The position numbers and the translations under genes were made by a program. Shown one piece after another: positions 9,669 through 21,317 of a DNA stretch of 30,169 nt (positions are counted from its first letter, which is position 1; every line of letters starts with the position of its first letter). Origin of the DNA: Diplocarpon mali (lineage: Eukaryota; Ascomycota; Leotiomycetes; Helotiales; Drepanopezizaceae). Below the pieces are notes generated by a model, which saw only the letters and a list, made by a program, of their open reading frames with translations, did no database searches and was not told the DNA's origin. The stretch spans positions 1 to 30,169 of the forward strand of contig JAENRP010000443.1 in NCBI GenBank assembly GCA_024741835.1. The letters are read 5' to 3'.

Positions 9669-12600
9669 CAGCTCCTAAAATCGCTCTATAAGCTCTAAAA
9701 GGGAGATCAGGCCTAAGTACCCTTATAAAGGCTTTAAAAATCACTATTAGAAGCCTTAGGACTATCGGAAACTATTATATACTATAGATAGGCGTGAGGA
9801 AAATATAAAGGTTCTTCCCTTGCAAAAGGAGGTTTTATAAATATAAAAGGCGTTAAACGCAAGAGACCAGTTCAAGGGTCTTTGAGTATAGCGTAAGGAG
9901 AATGATATTATAATAATAGCGATTGACAAATTCAAAGGAAAGGCTTTAGCCTTTAGGAAGGATAGTTTAAGTAATAAAAGAGAGAACTCATCAGTCTTTA
10001 TAATAATAGATCCCTTTGCCTTCGACGCTTTTAAAGAATCGTTTAACATCTACTACCTCTTTAAGCTAAAACGCTACCTGCTCTCCTTAAGTATACTCCT
10101 TAATAATTGCGCGGCTATTTATATCGTTAATTCAAAGGATTTACTTATTGCAAGTACCTTTAAGCCTTTTAGCGACTTATAGCAATATATTAAAGCAAGT
10201 ACCTTAAGACTCCTAATTATTAAAAGAGGTAATAGATATATAGCAGACTCTCTTTTATAGTATAATAGCTCTCTTATAGGAATAACGCTTCGCAATATTA
10301 TTATTATAAAGGAGTTTACTACTAATATTATCTTAAAAAGGCTCCTTGCGGATAAGGGTTTTTAATACTCTAGAGTAGACCTTACTTTGCGCTTTAGGAG
10401 TATTAGAGATTCTATAAAGCGAGCTTAGTTAAAGCGTTGCTATAATCTCATTTTCTTTAAATATAAGCTTATTAACTATTTAGATCTTCCAAATATGCTT
10501 TAATATGACTTCTTTGCCTTAATAGCGTTTCCTATAGCTAAGATAATACTTTATAATAAGTTCCAATCTAGCTATACGCTTATTAAGGTATGGGATAATA
10601 ATGTATATATATAGTACCTTTGTACTAGCTACTTAGGCGCAGAGGCTCTTTAAGCGCTAGTCAAGTGCGCTAGGGGAGTAAAGATTAAAGGAATATAAAG
10701 GCTAAAGTGCCTTATATGCGTAGTAGCGTCTGCTAAGCAAGTTATTTCTTATACTACCTTTAAGAACCGATCTCTAAGGCCCTTCTTTAGGATCTCTTAG
10801 GATATCTTTGACTTTTTAAATAATTTATATAATAGTTGCTTTTAAGTTCTTTTAATTAAGGATAAGTATAGTAGTATACTTTAGATATTCCTATTAAGAT
10901 CGAAGGGCAAAGATATAGTTATAGAGGTCCTTTAGGCCTTTAAAGCATAGGTGAAACACCAATATAGGCTTTCTATTTATAAGATTAGATAAGATAATAA
11001 TACTTTAGTAATCTCCTTAAGGGAAGACTCTCTTATAGAATACTAAAGATAGGTAAAAGAGAAGAAAATTGATTTGGAGCTTACTCTTACCTATATATAC
11101 TAACCTAATAAAGGTATAGAGCAAGTAGAAAGGGAGTTGATTAAACGCTCTATTAAAATGAGGATCTACGCTAGGCTTCTAGCAAGCCTATGGCCAAAGG
11201 TTATAAAAGCTACTATATACCTTTATAATATCTCCCTACTTATTAGGAAGAAGATAATCTTATTAAGCAAGGCTCTTTACAATTGGTTTAAATAATATTT
11301 TCGATTTTATAAGCCGCTACTTATTAAGTAGATAACGGTGAGCTTAAAGCCCGACTAGAGTCGCATTTATACGTATAGTACTTGCGTATACCCTTTAATT
11401 AAAGAGAAGGAGGCAGGGAGGGACTACCGAACCTTTAAAATTGAACTATAAGGGTACTTAGGTTACTTAATTAGATATATTACCTTTAATATTTATAAAA
11501 TCTGGGTTCCTATACTTTAGTAAGTAATAATAATTTATAATATCAAATTTAATAAGTCTCTCTTTTATAATCTAAAAGCTAAGCGCGCAAACCTTATATC
11601 GCGCTAGGAACTTAAGATAACCTTTTAATTAATTAAAAAGGGAAAAGGAGCTTAAGATGCTAAATTCAAAGGCATTTTCGAAGAATCAGAGCTTATCGCA
11701 AGGTTAAATGCAATCGCCGTAGAAGAAGCCGCTATATAAGAAGAGCCTGTATTATAGACTAATGCTACTCTATAGCCTTTAACTAATGATATAAAAGGCC
11801 TTAACTTAAATCTAAATTCTTTAAGAGACCTATATAAAAACTTAAGAGTAAAAGCAAGCGAATTAGAAGCTACTTCGCTAGTCTTTAAAAAGGTAAATAG
11901 TAACTAGAGCTTAAGGGTAATAATTCCTTATAGAGGCCCTATTAAAGAAGGAACTATAGACGACTTTAAAGGAGTCTTTAGAGATAAGTTTTATAGGGCG
12001 ATCAGCAGATCTTTAGCTACTATTTTATATAAGAATAGAAATAGCTTAAGGGATTTAAGATAAAGTCTTTAGTTATAAAGGCAGGCCTTAATAAACTCTA
12101 GTAGAAGGCTAAAGGCACTACTACTAAGATCTAGGAGGAGCTTTAACAGTCTTATAAGAAGCGATCTAGTAAAAGGAGCAGGCCTTAATAATATAATACC
12201 TTAAGTTATAATACTAGCTTAAAGACTATAGGCTTAGGAGATAAAGCTACTTAGACTTCTAAAGGAACCTTTAATAATAATAAAAATAGAGAAAAAGACC
12301 TATAGAGAAAAGCGCAAGGAGGAACTTCCTCTTCTTAAGCAAAAGAGGATAAGACGCTTAAGCGTTAAGTAATAGGAGACTTTAAAAGTATATACTACTA
12401 TTCTAAAGTATATACTCTCTTAAAGCAATATTGATTTACCTTACTTCTTATATATATAGGAGTTTGTATTAACCTTTTAAGCGAACGAATAAATAAGGGA
12501 GGATAGGAAGGACTATTTAATAGTTTATACAATTATTAAAGCTATAATTAATAGTTAAGCAAAGGATAGAGCGTAGTCTTTTAATTGCCTATAGTATTAA

Positions 12601-14208
12601 GGCTTTTTGCCAAAGCCTTCGAAAGGATAGCTGGACTTAGAGAAGCACCCTTTTAGTAAACGATTTAAAGAAGGAGGGCGCTAGGAGATTAGGAATTTAG
12701 AATTTTAAAGTTGCTAGAGAATTATGTAAAAGGATTACTTAAAGCCCTTACCGATACTATTAAAATGGGTTTTTACTTATAAGGTCAATAGCTTTAGTGA
12801 GCTTTTGAAGTGCCGATTATAGCTAGTTATACAAAAGGATCTTTAAGATAAAGCTTCAATTTTCTTAACCTACGTAGCTATACTTATAATAAGGTCTTTT
12901 AAAGTACTAATAGCGCTTGCTATATACTTTAATATAAAAGTAAAGCAGTTCGATATTATTAATGCATTCGTTAACGCTTCTAAAGACCTAAGGAGTGCTT
13001 TAGTCATATGCTTCCTATTAGATGGCTTTAAGCGCCTTAGTATAGTAGTAGAACTAGACTGCGCACTTTATAAGCTAAAAGACTCTTTAGTACTATAGTA
13101 TAGGAACTTCGTAAGAACACTTAAGGGCCTTCAACTTAAGCTATTAGGTAAAGAGCCTTGTATTTTTATAATAAAGGATCATATAATTTTTATAGCATTT
13201 TATATTAATAATATTTAAGTATTATATAAGGCCTTTAACTTAGATTAGGCGACTTATCTAATTAAAGACCTAAAGAGGGTGTATAAGCTTACTATTATAA
13301 GAGATATCTTTAAGTTCTTTAAAGTAAGGATTATTTAGGATAAGAAGGTAAAGAGGATCTCCTTAATTTATGATACCTATATTAAGAAGATCGCTTAAAA
13401 GTTCGGAGCTAATATAAGGAAAGTGCTTAATATTCTATTGTTAAAGAAGGAGTTTATTAAGAACTTAAGGTAAGCTTCTTTAGAAAAGGTAAAGGAGTAT
13501 TAAGAGAAAATAGGCTCTATTCTCTATATAGCGATTATAATATACTTAAATGTTACGTTCGCAGCCTCTTAACTATCTTTCTTCTTAACTAATCTAAGCT
13601 TTAAGTACCTTTTAATTGCAGATTAGATGCTTTAATACTTATATAGTATACGCTTCTTAAGAATTGCCTATAGCTTTAAGGCTAAGGAATACCAACTGGT
13701 TGCGTTTTCAAATGCTTCCTTTAAAGATGACCAAAAGACTTATAGATCCTCTTAAGGATACGTCTTCTTCCTATTTAAAGGACCGATTATTTAAAAAGCG
13801 AATTGCAAAGCGACTATTACGCTCTCCTCTATTAAAGTAGAACTCTATAGTATAGTTTCTATTGCAAAGGAGATAATAGCTATAAAATGCCTCTTTAAAG
13901 AGATTCGCATAGACTTCCTCTTTAAATAGAATATATATTATAATAACTAATAGACGATTCGGCTAATTATTATAAAGAATAAGAAGATTAAGATAAGCCT
14001 TTGATATATTAAAATCAATAATATATAGATCTGCTAGGAGTACTAAAGAGGAAGCTTTTAAATAATCTACCTCTTTATTAAGGAGATGTATATAAATAGG
14101 CTTATTAAGAACCTAGACTATTAGAAGTTTAAGAGCTTTATTCGTTTATTAAACCTTTAGAGCTTTTAAATAATTATTTAGTAACTCGCACTTGCTAGCA
14201 AGTAGTCA
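9669..14208 (+). pseudogene. Copia element C pol: protease/integrase, reverse transcriptase, RNase H (RIP-damaged)
   Basis: This continues C's frame from 2554. The same frame (codon starts at 1 modulo 3) holds at 9922, 11455, 13201 and 13711. The order integrase before reverse transcriptase defines Ty1/copia. Landmarks: the post-integrase block Y-L-G-Y-L-I-R-Y to I-Y-K-I-W-V-P at about 11455-11514; the reverse transcriptase blocks R-S-F-K-V-L-I-A-L-A, I-K-V-K-Q-F-D-I-I-N-A-F-V-N-A (about 12900-12980) and L-D-C-A-L-Y-K-L-K-D-S; the catalytic Y-V-D-D, now Y-I-N-N, at 13201-13212; RNase H from F-S-N-A-S-F near 13705 to L-I-K-N-L near 14105. Stops are TAA/TAG at former Gln/Trp sites. Protease residues were not identified with confidence. 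The exact end is uncertain because several stops cluster at 14158-14208. Confidence 0.9.
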
Positions 14209-14384
14209 CTTATTACTAAAAGACTTATACTTATAAGCTCTTACTCTTTTATAGTTATATTTATTTATTTTCTCTTATAAAGCGTACTATAGAAGCTTCT
14301 CCTTTTCTAAAAATATAAGAATAGGTAATATTCTTAAGCTGCTATTATAAGGCGCAACCCTCTCTCAGATTCTCTTAGCTAAGG

Positions 14385-14760
14385 CCAGGAGCCGCAAAGC
14401 CATAGCTATAAGCTCTATACAGATCTCCTCCTAAGAAAGGCCTAAAGGCACTCCCTCGGCCAAAGGCCTGCCGGCGAATATACTAGCGATAGTAGGGGCA
14501 AAGGCGGGAGGTGCGATAGGGGCGGCAGCGAAGGCAGGAGCGGCGACGGCAAGGGCCGGGGAGACGAACGGAGATACAAAAGGGTCGGCGGCGGCTGCGG
14601 CAGTAGGAATAGGAGTAATAGCAGCGGCGGCGAAGGGAGGGAATAAGGCGGCGGAGGATAGGCTAAGAGCGAACGCGAATAGGATGCCAGGAGCAAAGGA
14701 GGCAGTAGCACTATTACTCGCAGGAGTGGCGGGCCCTCCTAGCACTAGGGTCCAATCGCT
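14385..14760. other. GC-rich island with little RIP damage inside element C
   Basis: GC content rises abruptly. CpA is retained (at least ten in + sense, such as GGCAAAGG and GCAGCGG) while the flanks are CpA-poor. The island is G-rich on the + strand with GGC/GCA triplets. On the - strand an open frame of 104 codons (14745 to 14431) would give an Ala/Pro-rich, low-complexity product. A second - strand frame (14711 to 14442) overlaps it, so openness probably reflects base composition. I do not call a gene. Possible sources are a captured host segment or a simple-sequence expansion. Confidence 0.6.
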
Positions 14761-14923
14761 CCTATCTTTTAAAATCAGCCTAAAACTTAATAAGACTTAA
14801 TAAGACGTACTATAGAAGCTTTAAAGCGCACCCTTTACTATATTAAGCAGTGGCGCTACCTCTTCCTTAAAGGCGCCGCGGGCGTAGGCCGATACGACAG
14901 CCTCTTAGGAGGCGAGGAGAGGT

Positions 14924-14928
14924 CTGCT
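14924..14928. repeat. Target site duplication of element B (left copy)
   Basis: CTGCT, repeated at 21313-21317. Confidence 0.9.
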
Positions 14929-15231
14929 TATGACGACTGGGAGTATAACCTCTGCTCGGCACCGATACGCGTACGAGTCATATAGCAATACTAATAGAAC
15001 GTCTTAGTAATGACTTAGAATCAACAACTACAGAGCCTTAAAGGAGTGGAAAGGTATAGTATATATATATAAAGAAAAGAGGGTCACCCGCTTAAGGGGA
15101 GCCGAACCAGATGCCAATCGGGGGTAACCTAGTTTGTAGCCTATACTAAGATTGCGCTAAGCTATAACCGAACTGGGTATAAACTAGGTACGAACTAGGG
15201 TATAACCTATATATAGTAATAATCTGTTATA
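14929..15231 (-). repeat. 3' LTR of gypsy element B (303 bp)
   Basis: In + sense it starts TATGACGACTGGGAG and ends AATCTGTTATA. The partner at 21010-21312 ends AATCCGTCACA, so the original termini were probably TGTGACG...CGTCACA. A TATATATATATAAAG stretch near 15060 is shared by both copies. The outer (left) edge is far less damaged than the inner edge. Confidence 0.92.
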
Positions 15232-15247
15232 TTACCCCTCCTTTTGA
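15232..15247 (-). promoter_or_regulatory. Polypurine tract of element B
   Basis: On the - strand CAAAAGGAGGGGTAA runs straight into the 3' LTR. It primes plus-strand synthesis. Confidence 0.75.
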
Positions 15248-15259
15248 AAAAAGCTTATC

Positions 15260-18200
15260 CTTAAGCGTTTAACCATAGGTTTATTATTACCTATTTCATT
15301 ATAATCATCTATACTATTAATATAGGCCTATATCTGATCAGGAAGCCTTATAGGTAGGCCTAAGAGGTCTGGATTTTCCAAATGAAATTCGCGAAGTTTA
15401 AAAGGCGCATATATAAAATTAAAAGCTAGGTACTATTTTAAATCAATATCGCGGCCAACTTATAAGGCGCGGTATATAAGCGTACCAGCTTGCTTTTATA
15501 TAGCAAGTAGGTTTTCTACTTTATATTCTTATTTTCTTATAATATTAATAGTAGAAGGGGGTTTATTCACTTAACTATCTAAAGGAGTACTAGGGTCCCT
15601 TCGGAGGCGATTTAAGTAGAAAATATTATATACCTTTATAGAGTTAGGTAGCTTTAGTCGGTATAAACCGAACACTTTCTCTACTATCTCAAATGGGCCA
15701 GCTCTAAGGTAGCTAAGCTTTTTAAAAGGCCTATCTATAGGATAGGGACGTATATCTAAGTATACTTAATCGCTGACTTCGAAAGTAGTAGGGCGGCAAG
15801 AGGTATTAGTGGCGTTTCGCATACGTTCTTAGGCATTAAGGATATAAGATTTAGCAAGGGTCTAAGCTTTATAATATCTTATAGAGTATTTAAAGGCGTC
15901 TTATCGATTAAGCTTTTAGGAAGGAGACTCTAAATTAGGTATATCAAGCTTCTAGTCCTAATTAGTATGCAGAGCGTACCTATATACTACTTCAAATGGC
16001 AATAAGCCACTAAGGGAGTTATAAGGGAGAGTTAACTAGGCGAAATCCATTATAGGCAAGAATTCGCTCTAATTATCTTAATAGTAGCTAATAAAAGGGC
16101 AAAGGCATTATATAAAGTATTAATTATAGTTTTCAATTTGGCTGTCGGTTTAAGGGTAGTAGGCCGAACCAAGGGTCAGTTTCGTACCTAAAACAGAAGT
16201 AAAAGCTTTTTAAAAGCTCAAGATGAATTAAGGGCCCTAGTCTAAGGTAATTATCAAAGGGGGACTAAAGTAGCAAAATATATAGTATATATAGAGTTGG
16301 GCTAGCTAGCATGAATTAGTAGTCTTTTAGCAAGGAATCGATATTACCTACTTACTAAATCGATCGATAATTATAAGAATATTATTATAGTTATGCTTAT
16401 CTTTATTAAAACTTATATAATCTATAGTTATATATTTCTAAGGTCGGCTTAGTACTAGAAGGGGTTGGAGTAGACTAGGTTTTTTATTATAAGGGACTTT
16501 GCTTCGTCTATAGGTATAGCAGTTCTTATAGTACTAGGAAATGTATCGGTATAGATTCGGCTAATAGTACTATAAGGAGAGAAGCTGGTAGGTTTTGCAC
16601 GCGCTTAAATGCGCGGTAGCAATTTAATTATAGACCTCTTATATAAGTAGTATATAAAGGTGATCTATATCTAGTACTACTAGTTTACCTTAGTAGAGAA
16701 GCAAATCTCCTTCTATTATCCAAGGGTTAGCCTTAGTTAGGGCTATATCGGACCTATTTTAAAGGGCTGCCTGGCAATAGACTTGGTAAGGCCTATGTTA
16801 TCGATTAGCAGCTAGTACTTAATTGATAATATAAAAAGCAAAGGAGAAGGCCGAAACCTCTTCGATAGAGACTAGGTTCTTAGCTATAGTCTATTTATAA
16901 AGCTATTTAAAGAGGATTTAAGGGTTAATCTAATCCTAGCGCAATAACGTCATAAGGCAATTATTACGTTTTATTATATTTTAATTCTCTAACTCATTAA
17001 CGCAGTAAGTTAAGGCGTCGGCAAAAGGGTTTTCGGAGCCGGGTCGGTAGGTAATTGTAAAGTTATATTCAAAAAGAAGCTCGGCTTAGCGGGCCTATCG
17101 AGAACTAAGGTTTTTTATAATTATAAAGTACTTAAGTGCTTTATAGTCTATATATACTATAATTCGATAGGGTGCTTTTGCAAGCTCGGCTTTGAAATGG
17201 CCAAATGATCGAATAATAGCTAGTATCTCCTTATTATATATAGCATAGTTCAGCTCTACTAATATTATAGTTTTACTATAGTAGGCAACTGGGAGCTATT
17301 CAGACCTATATTGCTGCGATAATATAGAGGCGATTATACTATTAGAGGCATCGGTTTCCAATATATAAGGGAGGTCTTACCTATAGTACTAAAGGATTAA
17401 GATATATATAAGAGCTTCTTATAGCTATAGAAAGCTCTACTCGCATTCGGGGGTAAATCAGAAGGGAATATTATTCTTAATAAGGTATACTAAAGGGGCG
17501 GCAATAAGACTATAGTCTTAAATAAAATAATAATAAAAGTTGCAAAAACCAAGGAATGACTAAATACCCTTTATAATAGAAGGGTAGGTCTAATTCTCTA
17601 CTACTACTACCTTATCAAGGTCAACCCGAACGCCTTTAGTAGTAATAATAAAGCTAAAGTACTTAGTCTTTATAATATTAAACTTATACTTCTTTAAGTC
17701 GGCCTATAGTCCTACATTTGACAATCGCTAAAGAACCCGTTTTATATGTAATTTATAGTTGAGTCGGTTAGTAAAGTAAATAAGGATATTATCTAAGTAG
17801 GCTATATAAAAATTATTAAGGTAATTGAAAAGGATATCGTTCATATACCTTTAATAGGTAGCAAGGCCGTTAGTAAGGCTAAAAGGGAGCACCTTGCACT
17901 TATACGCGCTATACCAAGTTCTAAAGGTAGTAAGCTCCTTAAAGTCAGGGTCCATTCGGATTCGATAGAAGGCCTACTATATATTAAGCTTTATAAAAAT
18001 CTAGGCACTAGCTAATCGAGCTAAGGTCTTATCGATTAAAGGTAAGAGGTATCGATCTTTATAAGTAAGGTTATTAAGCATATAGTAGTTAATATAGAAT
18101 CGTAAGGAACCATCGGCCTTTTTTACAAATAGTACTAGTATAATATAAGAGGTAGAGGAGGCCTTAATAAATCCTTTATTAAGATTATTAATAAGGTACG

Positions 18201-19400
18201 CCTTTACTATTTCTAGCTTAGGTATAGACATCTTATATAAGGGGGAGTATTAAAGGGCCTTTTAAGCACCTTCGGCTATAAGCTCGATTTTATAATCATA
18301 AGGTCGATAGGGCGGTAGTATATCAAAAGCGGCTTTTGAAAATATATATTAATACTCTTTATAAGCAGCTGGAATCGGTTTTTCAATTAGTTCAAGGGAG
18401 GCAGTTAGAACAGCTACTAAGACCTTTCTATTATAGTATTGGTTTAAAAGGGAATCGGTTTCGCATTATTAAGTCTGATTTTCTTAATTGTCTCGAATTA
18501 ATCGATTAATTTTATAAAATAAAGTACTAAAGAGCTCTACGCTTTACTAATTCTTAACTATTATACGAAAAGCATAAGCTAAAATTGCGTATATATTTAA
18601 AGAAGAAAGGGGAATTTTATACTTTGCTATTTGCTTATAAGTGCGTTTTAAGGTCGAAATAAGAGAGGGAGCTAAGTTAAGCTTAATCGCATTAAGCTCT
18701 TACTTTATAATTAATATATTATAGGAGTAGTCCTTAGAAAAGGTATTACCCTCGACTTAGGGTAGAGTCAGGGTAGAATCGGTAAAAGAGTATTTAATCG
18801 GAATAGGAAGTGATTTAGAAGGGAGTTAGGAAAGGGCTTTCTAATATCGAGCTTTATACTCGAAAAGGGACTATTCTAATACTATATTATATTAAGTTGC
18901 ATTTTGCTAGTAGTATCGATTTAAGTTTTATCATTTAATATTAATGATTTCGATATTCCTTACGAAAGAGACGGTAAAGGGGTAAGAATCAGGCTAGATC
19001 AGCTTATAAGAAGTATAATTAATAGAAACTTTATACTCCTTAAGCCAGGCTCTTTTTAAAATCATTCTATAGTTGCCAAGGTTGGTAATAAGAAAGGGAG
19101 TAAAAGATTGAATTCGCTAGTTAATATATAAATTAAGTAGTATATAATAAGTAATAGTACTACCTTAAGAGCTATTATATCCTTTAACTAAGAAGGGTAT
19201 AAGGAGTATGCGAATCAAAGGTTTAAGGAAAGAAGATAAAGATTTAAGTAATGCCAAATTAATTAAAGTATACTTATTAGCGCTTATATCAATTAATGCT
19301 AATACTTTATAAGAAATACTATTCTTTAAAAGTAGGATACGTTTTATTATCGAATCGCTATTAAAGAGGTTTCTTAAATCGAGGTATCGTATATTATAAA
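15260..19400 (-). pseudogene. Gypsy element B pol: protease, reverse transcriptase, RNase H, integrase, chromodomain
   Basis: A single - strand frame (codon starts divisible by three) holds at 19290, 18231, 17799, 17355, 15699 and 15396. Protease: the D-T-G-A site reads D-I-S-A at 19279-19290. Reverse transcriptase: an uninterrupted stretch at 18231-18001 with L-V-L-F-V-K-K-A-D-G-S-L-R-F, and the catalytic motif Y-L-D-N-I-L at 17782-17799, where only the second Asp is lost. RNase H: T-D-A-S-N near 17345. Integrase: T-I-D-Y and I-I-D-R-F-S blocks near 16300-16450, then the A-G-P-F-E-I-V-E-K-V motif near 15700. Chromodomain: K-L-R-E-F-H-L-E-N-P at about 15370-15400. Scattered TAA/TAG stops show it is dead, though less eroded than A. 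Confidence 0.9.
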
Positions 19401-20516
19401 GTGCACTTAAGAAGGAGGCTTTACTTAAGCGGGGGTGTTTCCCCTAGGAGTTAGAAGGAAAAGGGGAGCGCTACTATTATCTTATTCGGCCTTAGGGTCC
19501 TCTTCTTTATTACTACTCTATCCTTAGCTATTATTATACTCTAGCTTATTAACGTAAGAGCTATAATACCTAAGAGTAATAGAAGGGGATTTCGGCCGTT
19601 TATTAAACTGATTTTTTCGATTAGCTATAAGAGAGGGAGCGCCAAAGGTATTGGTCTAGCGTAAAGGAAATAAGGAGGATCCGGACTTAGCAAAACCAGG
19701 AGTAAGGGTACTATACTAAGGTCGATTTAGGTACGATTTAGAAAGGTTTCTTAATAAGGGATTTGATTTATTATTATCTCCTTATTAAGCATTTTTGCTA
19801 AAATTAGCTTTAGCTTTAATGCCTAATCTCTCTTTATATTATATCTGACTATATAGCGTCCTTTTAGTATACTATCTAGCGTCTTCTTATTAAATAGTAG
19901 TAATCCACTTATCTAATATCCTAGTCTTATACTACTTTTATATAAGAGGGATTTAAAGGCGTTTTAGGATTTTCTCCCTAAGGGTGCTACAAAGCCGACT
20001 ATTATCGTCGATCTCTACTATAGTAGCTAGTTAAGAGAACTTAAGGTAGAATTCTTAAAAAGACTTATTAGCCTCTATATAAAGGGTAGTAAACTCGATC
20101 TTGGCTTCTTCGCATTCCGCTAGGTTAGTTAAAAACTTAGCAAATTGACTTACTAAGGTTTCGGTAGTGATTCGGGCGTCCTTATTAAGTACCTAAGGGG
20201 TTAGCTAGTCCTTAGCTATACCTTTAGTTTAATCTAAAATATAATTAAGCTAGGCCTATTCCTTATAGAAATAGGGGTAGTAAAGCTCTAAATTGTCAAA
20301 TATATAGGCCTCTTAGTGTTTAGTATAGTAATTATAACCATTAGACAGTTTCTAAGTAAGGTTTAGTATATTATAGATTCAAAGGAGGTTTAGCTACTAA
20401 GCCAAAGGTGAATTAGTAGTATATTAATCAAGGGAAGCAAAAGAAGGATCGTCTTAATTATCGCATCGCTTACTGCGCGCAGTAAAGGAAATAGAAGGAG
20501 GTAGGTCAAAGTCCAT
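19401..20516 (-). pseudogene. Gypsy element B gag (RIP-damaged)
   Basis: The - strand gag frame begins at a Met codon at 20516 (M-D-F-D-L-P-P) and is readable with interruptions. A conserved helical-looking block lies near 20030-20160 (F-L-T-N-L-A-E-C-E-E-A-K-I-E-F and A-N-K-S-F-stop-E-F-Y), typical of gag of fungal gypsy elements. A zinc knuckle is expected near 19560, where Y-Y-S-S-Y looks like a C-to-Y-eroded version, but I cannot prove it. The gag frame (codon starts 2 modulo 3) and the pol frame (0 modulo 3) are in a -1 relation. The exact boundary with protease was not determined. Confidence 0.7.
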
Positions 20517-21009
20517 AGAGTACTAAAGGCGCGTAGGTAAACTAAAGGGGTATCGTTCTAGTGCTAGAGTTTTCTTAATTAATCTTAGGATACTTTTAAA
20601 TATATTTCAAAGGTTATCTAAGTCTTATTTTTAATCAATCAATTATTAGTATATAGAATTCAGCTTACAATCATACCTATTACGCTCTTCTGATATAGAT
20701 GCAAGTCAGACCTATAAGGAATCTAATTTGGCTTATAATATAGTGACTTTAAGGCCATCGTTATCGGCCGGTAGGGAGTTAGCAGGAAAGGTACCAAGGG
20801 TAATACTAGTACCTCCTTAAAGGGAGAGAGAGCAAGGGGTCTTTAAAGACTAAGTGATAAAGGGAACTATTCTTTAAGCTTATAGTAAGAGCTTAGTATA
20901 GGTCTTCTAATATATTATTATACTTATTAGGGTTTCGGTCGATTATTAGGAGTGATATAAATAGATATTATAAATGCTATCTTTAGCAAAGTAAAAGAGT
21001 TATTAATAA
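20517..21009 (-). other. Leader region of element B
   Basis: This is the untranslated stretch between the 5' LTR and the gag Met. No coding frame or clear primer-binding site match was seen. It contains several short pyrimidine/purine-rich stretches only. Confidence 0.5.
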
Positions 21010-21312
21010 TATAACGATTAGAAGTATAACCTTTGCTTAATACCGATACGCGTATAAGTTATATAGTAATGCTAATAGAATATCTTAGTAATAACTTAGA
21101 ATTAATAACTATAAAGCCTTAAAGAAGTAGAAGGATATAGTATATATATATAAAGAAAAGAGGGTCACCTGCTTAAGGGGAGCCGAACCAGATGCTAACT
21201 AAGGGTAACCTAGTTTATAGCCTATACCAAGATTGCACTAAGCCGTAACCGAACCGGGTATAAACTAGGTACAAACTAGGGTATAACCTACATATAATGA
21301 CAATCCGTCACA
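21010..21312 (-). repeat. 5' LTR of gypsy element B (303 bp)
   Basis: In + sense it starts TATAACGATTAGAAG and ends AATCCGTCACA, directly followed by CTGCT. It has the same length as 14929-15231. Here the right (outer) edge is undamaged and the inner edge is heavily mutated. Confidence 0.92.
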
Positions 21313-21317
21313 CTGCT
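21313..21317. repeat. Target site duplication of element B (right copy)
   Basis: CTGCT, identical to 14924-14928. Confidence 0.9.

Larger units (their letters stand above)
14209..14928 (+). other. 3' region of copia element C, left part
   Basis: This is non-coding on the + strand. It runs from the end of RNase H to the B insertion and continues at 21318. It contains a 16 bp direct repeat (CGTACTATAGAAGCTT) at 14283-14298 and 14806-14821, a 10 bp tandem duplication (ACTTAATAAG) at about 14784-14803, and the GC-rich island. For comparison, F1 has only about 300 bp between RNase H and its LTR. Confidence 0.6.
14929..21312 (-). mobile_element. Ty3/gypsy (chromovirus-type) element B, full length, RIP-inactivated
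   Basis: B is 6,384 bp with paired 303 bp LTRs, a CTGCT duplication and a polypurine tract beside the left (3') LTR. On the - strand it has gag, protease, reverse transcriptase, RNase H, integrase with a GPF motif, and a C-terminal chromodomain. It belongs to the same family as A, with which it aligns over about 2.6 kb, and differs from D. It is inserted in the long 3' region of copia element C. Confidence 0.92.

Noticed and set aside
9762..10049. 95-codon open frame on the - strand
   Set aside because: It lies antisense to the pol frame of element C, which continues in register on the + strand through this stretch. It is open only because RIP-derived stops are rare in that frame.
14431..14745. 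104-codon Ala/Pro-rich open frame on the - strand
   Set aside because: Low-complexity composition, an overlapping second open frame, and no recognisable domain. Stops (TAA/TAG) are simply rare in GC-rich sequence. Kept as part of the GC-rich island only.
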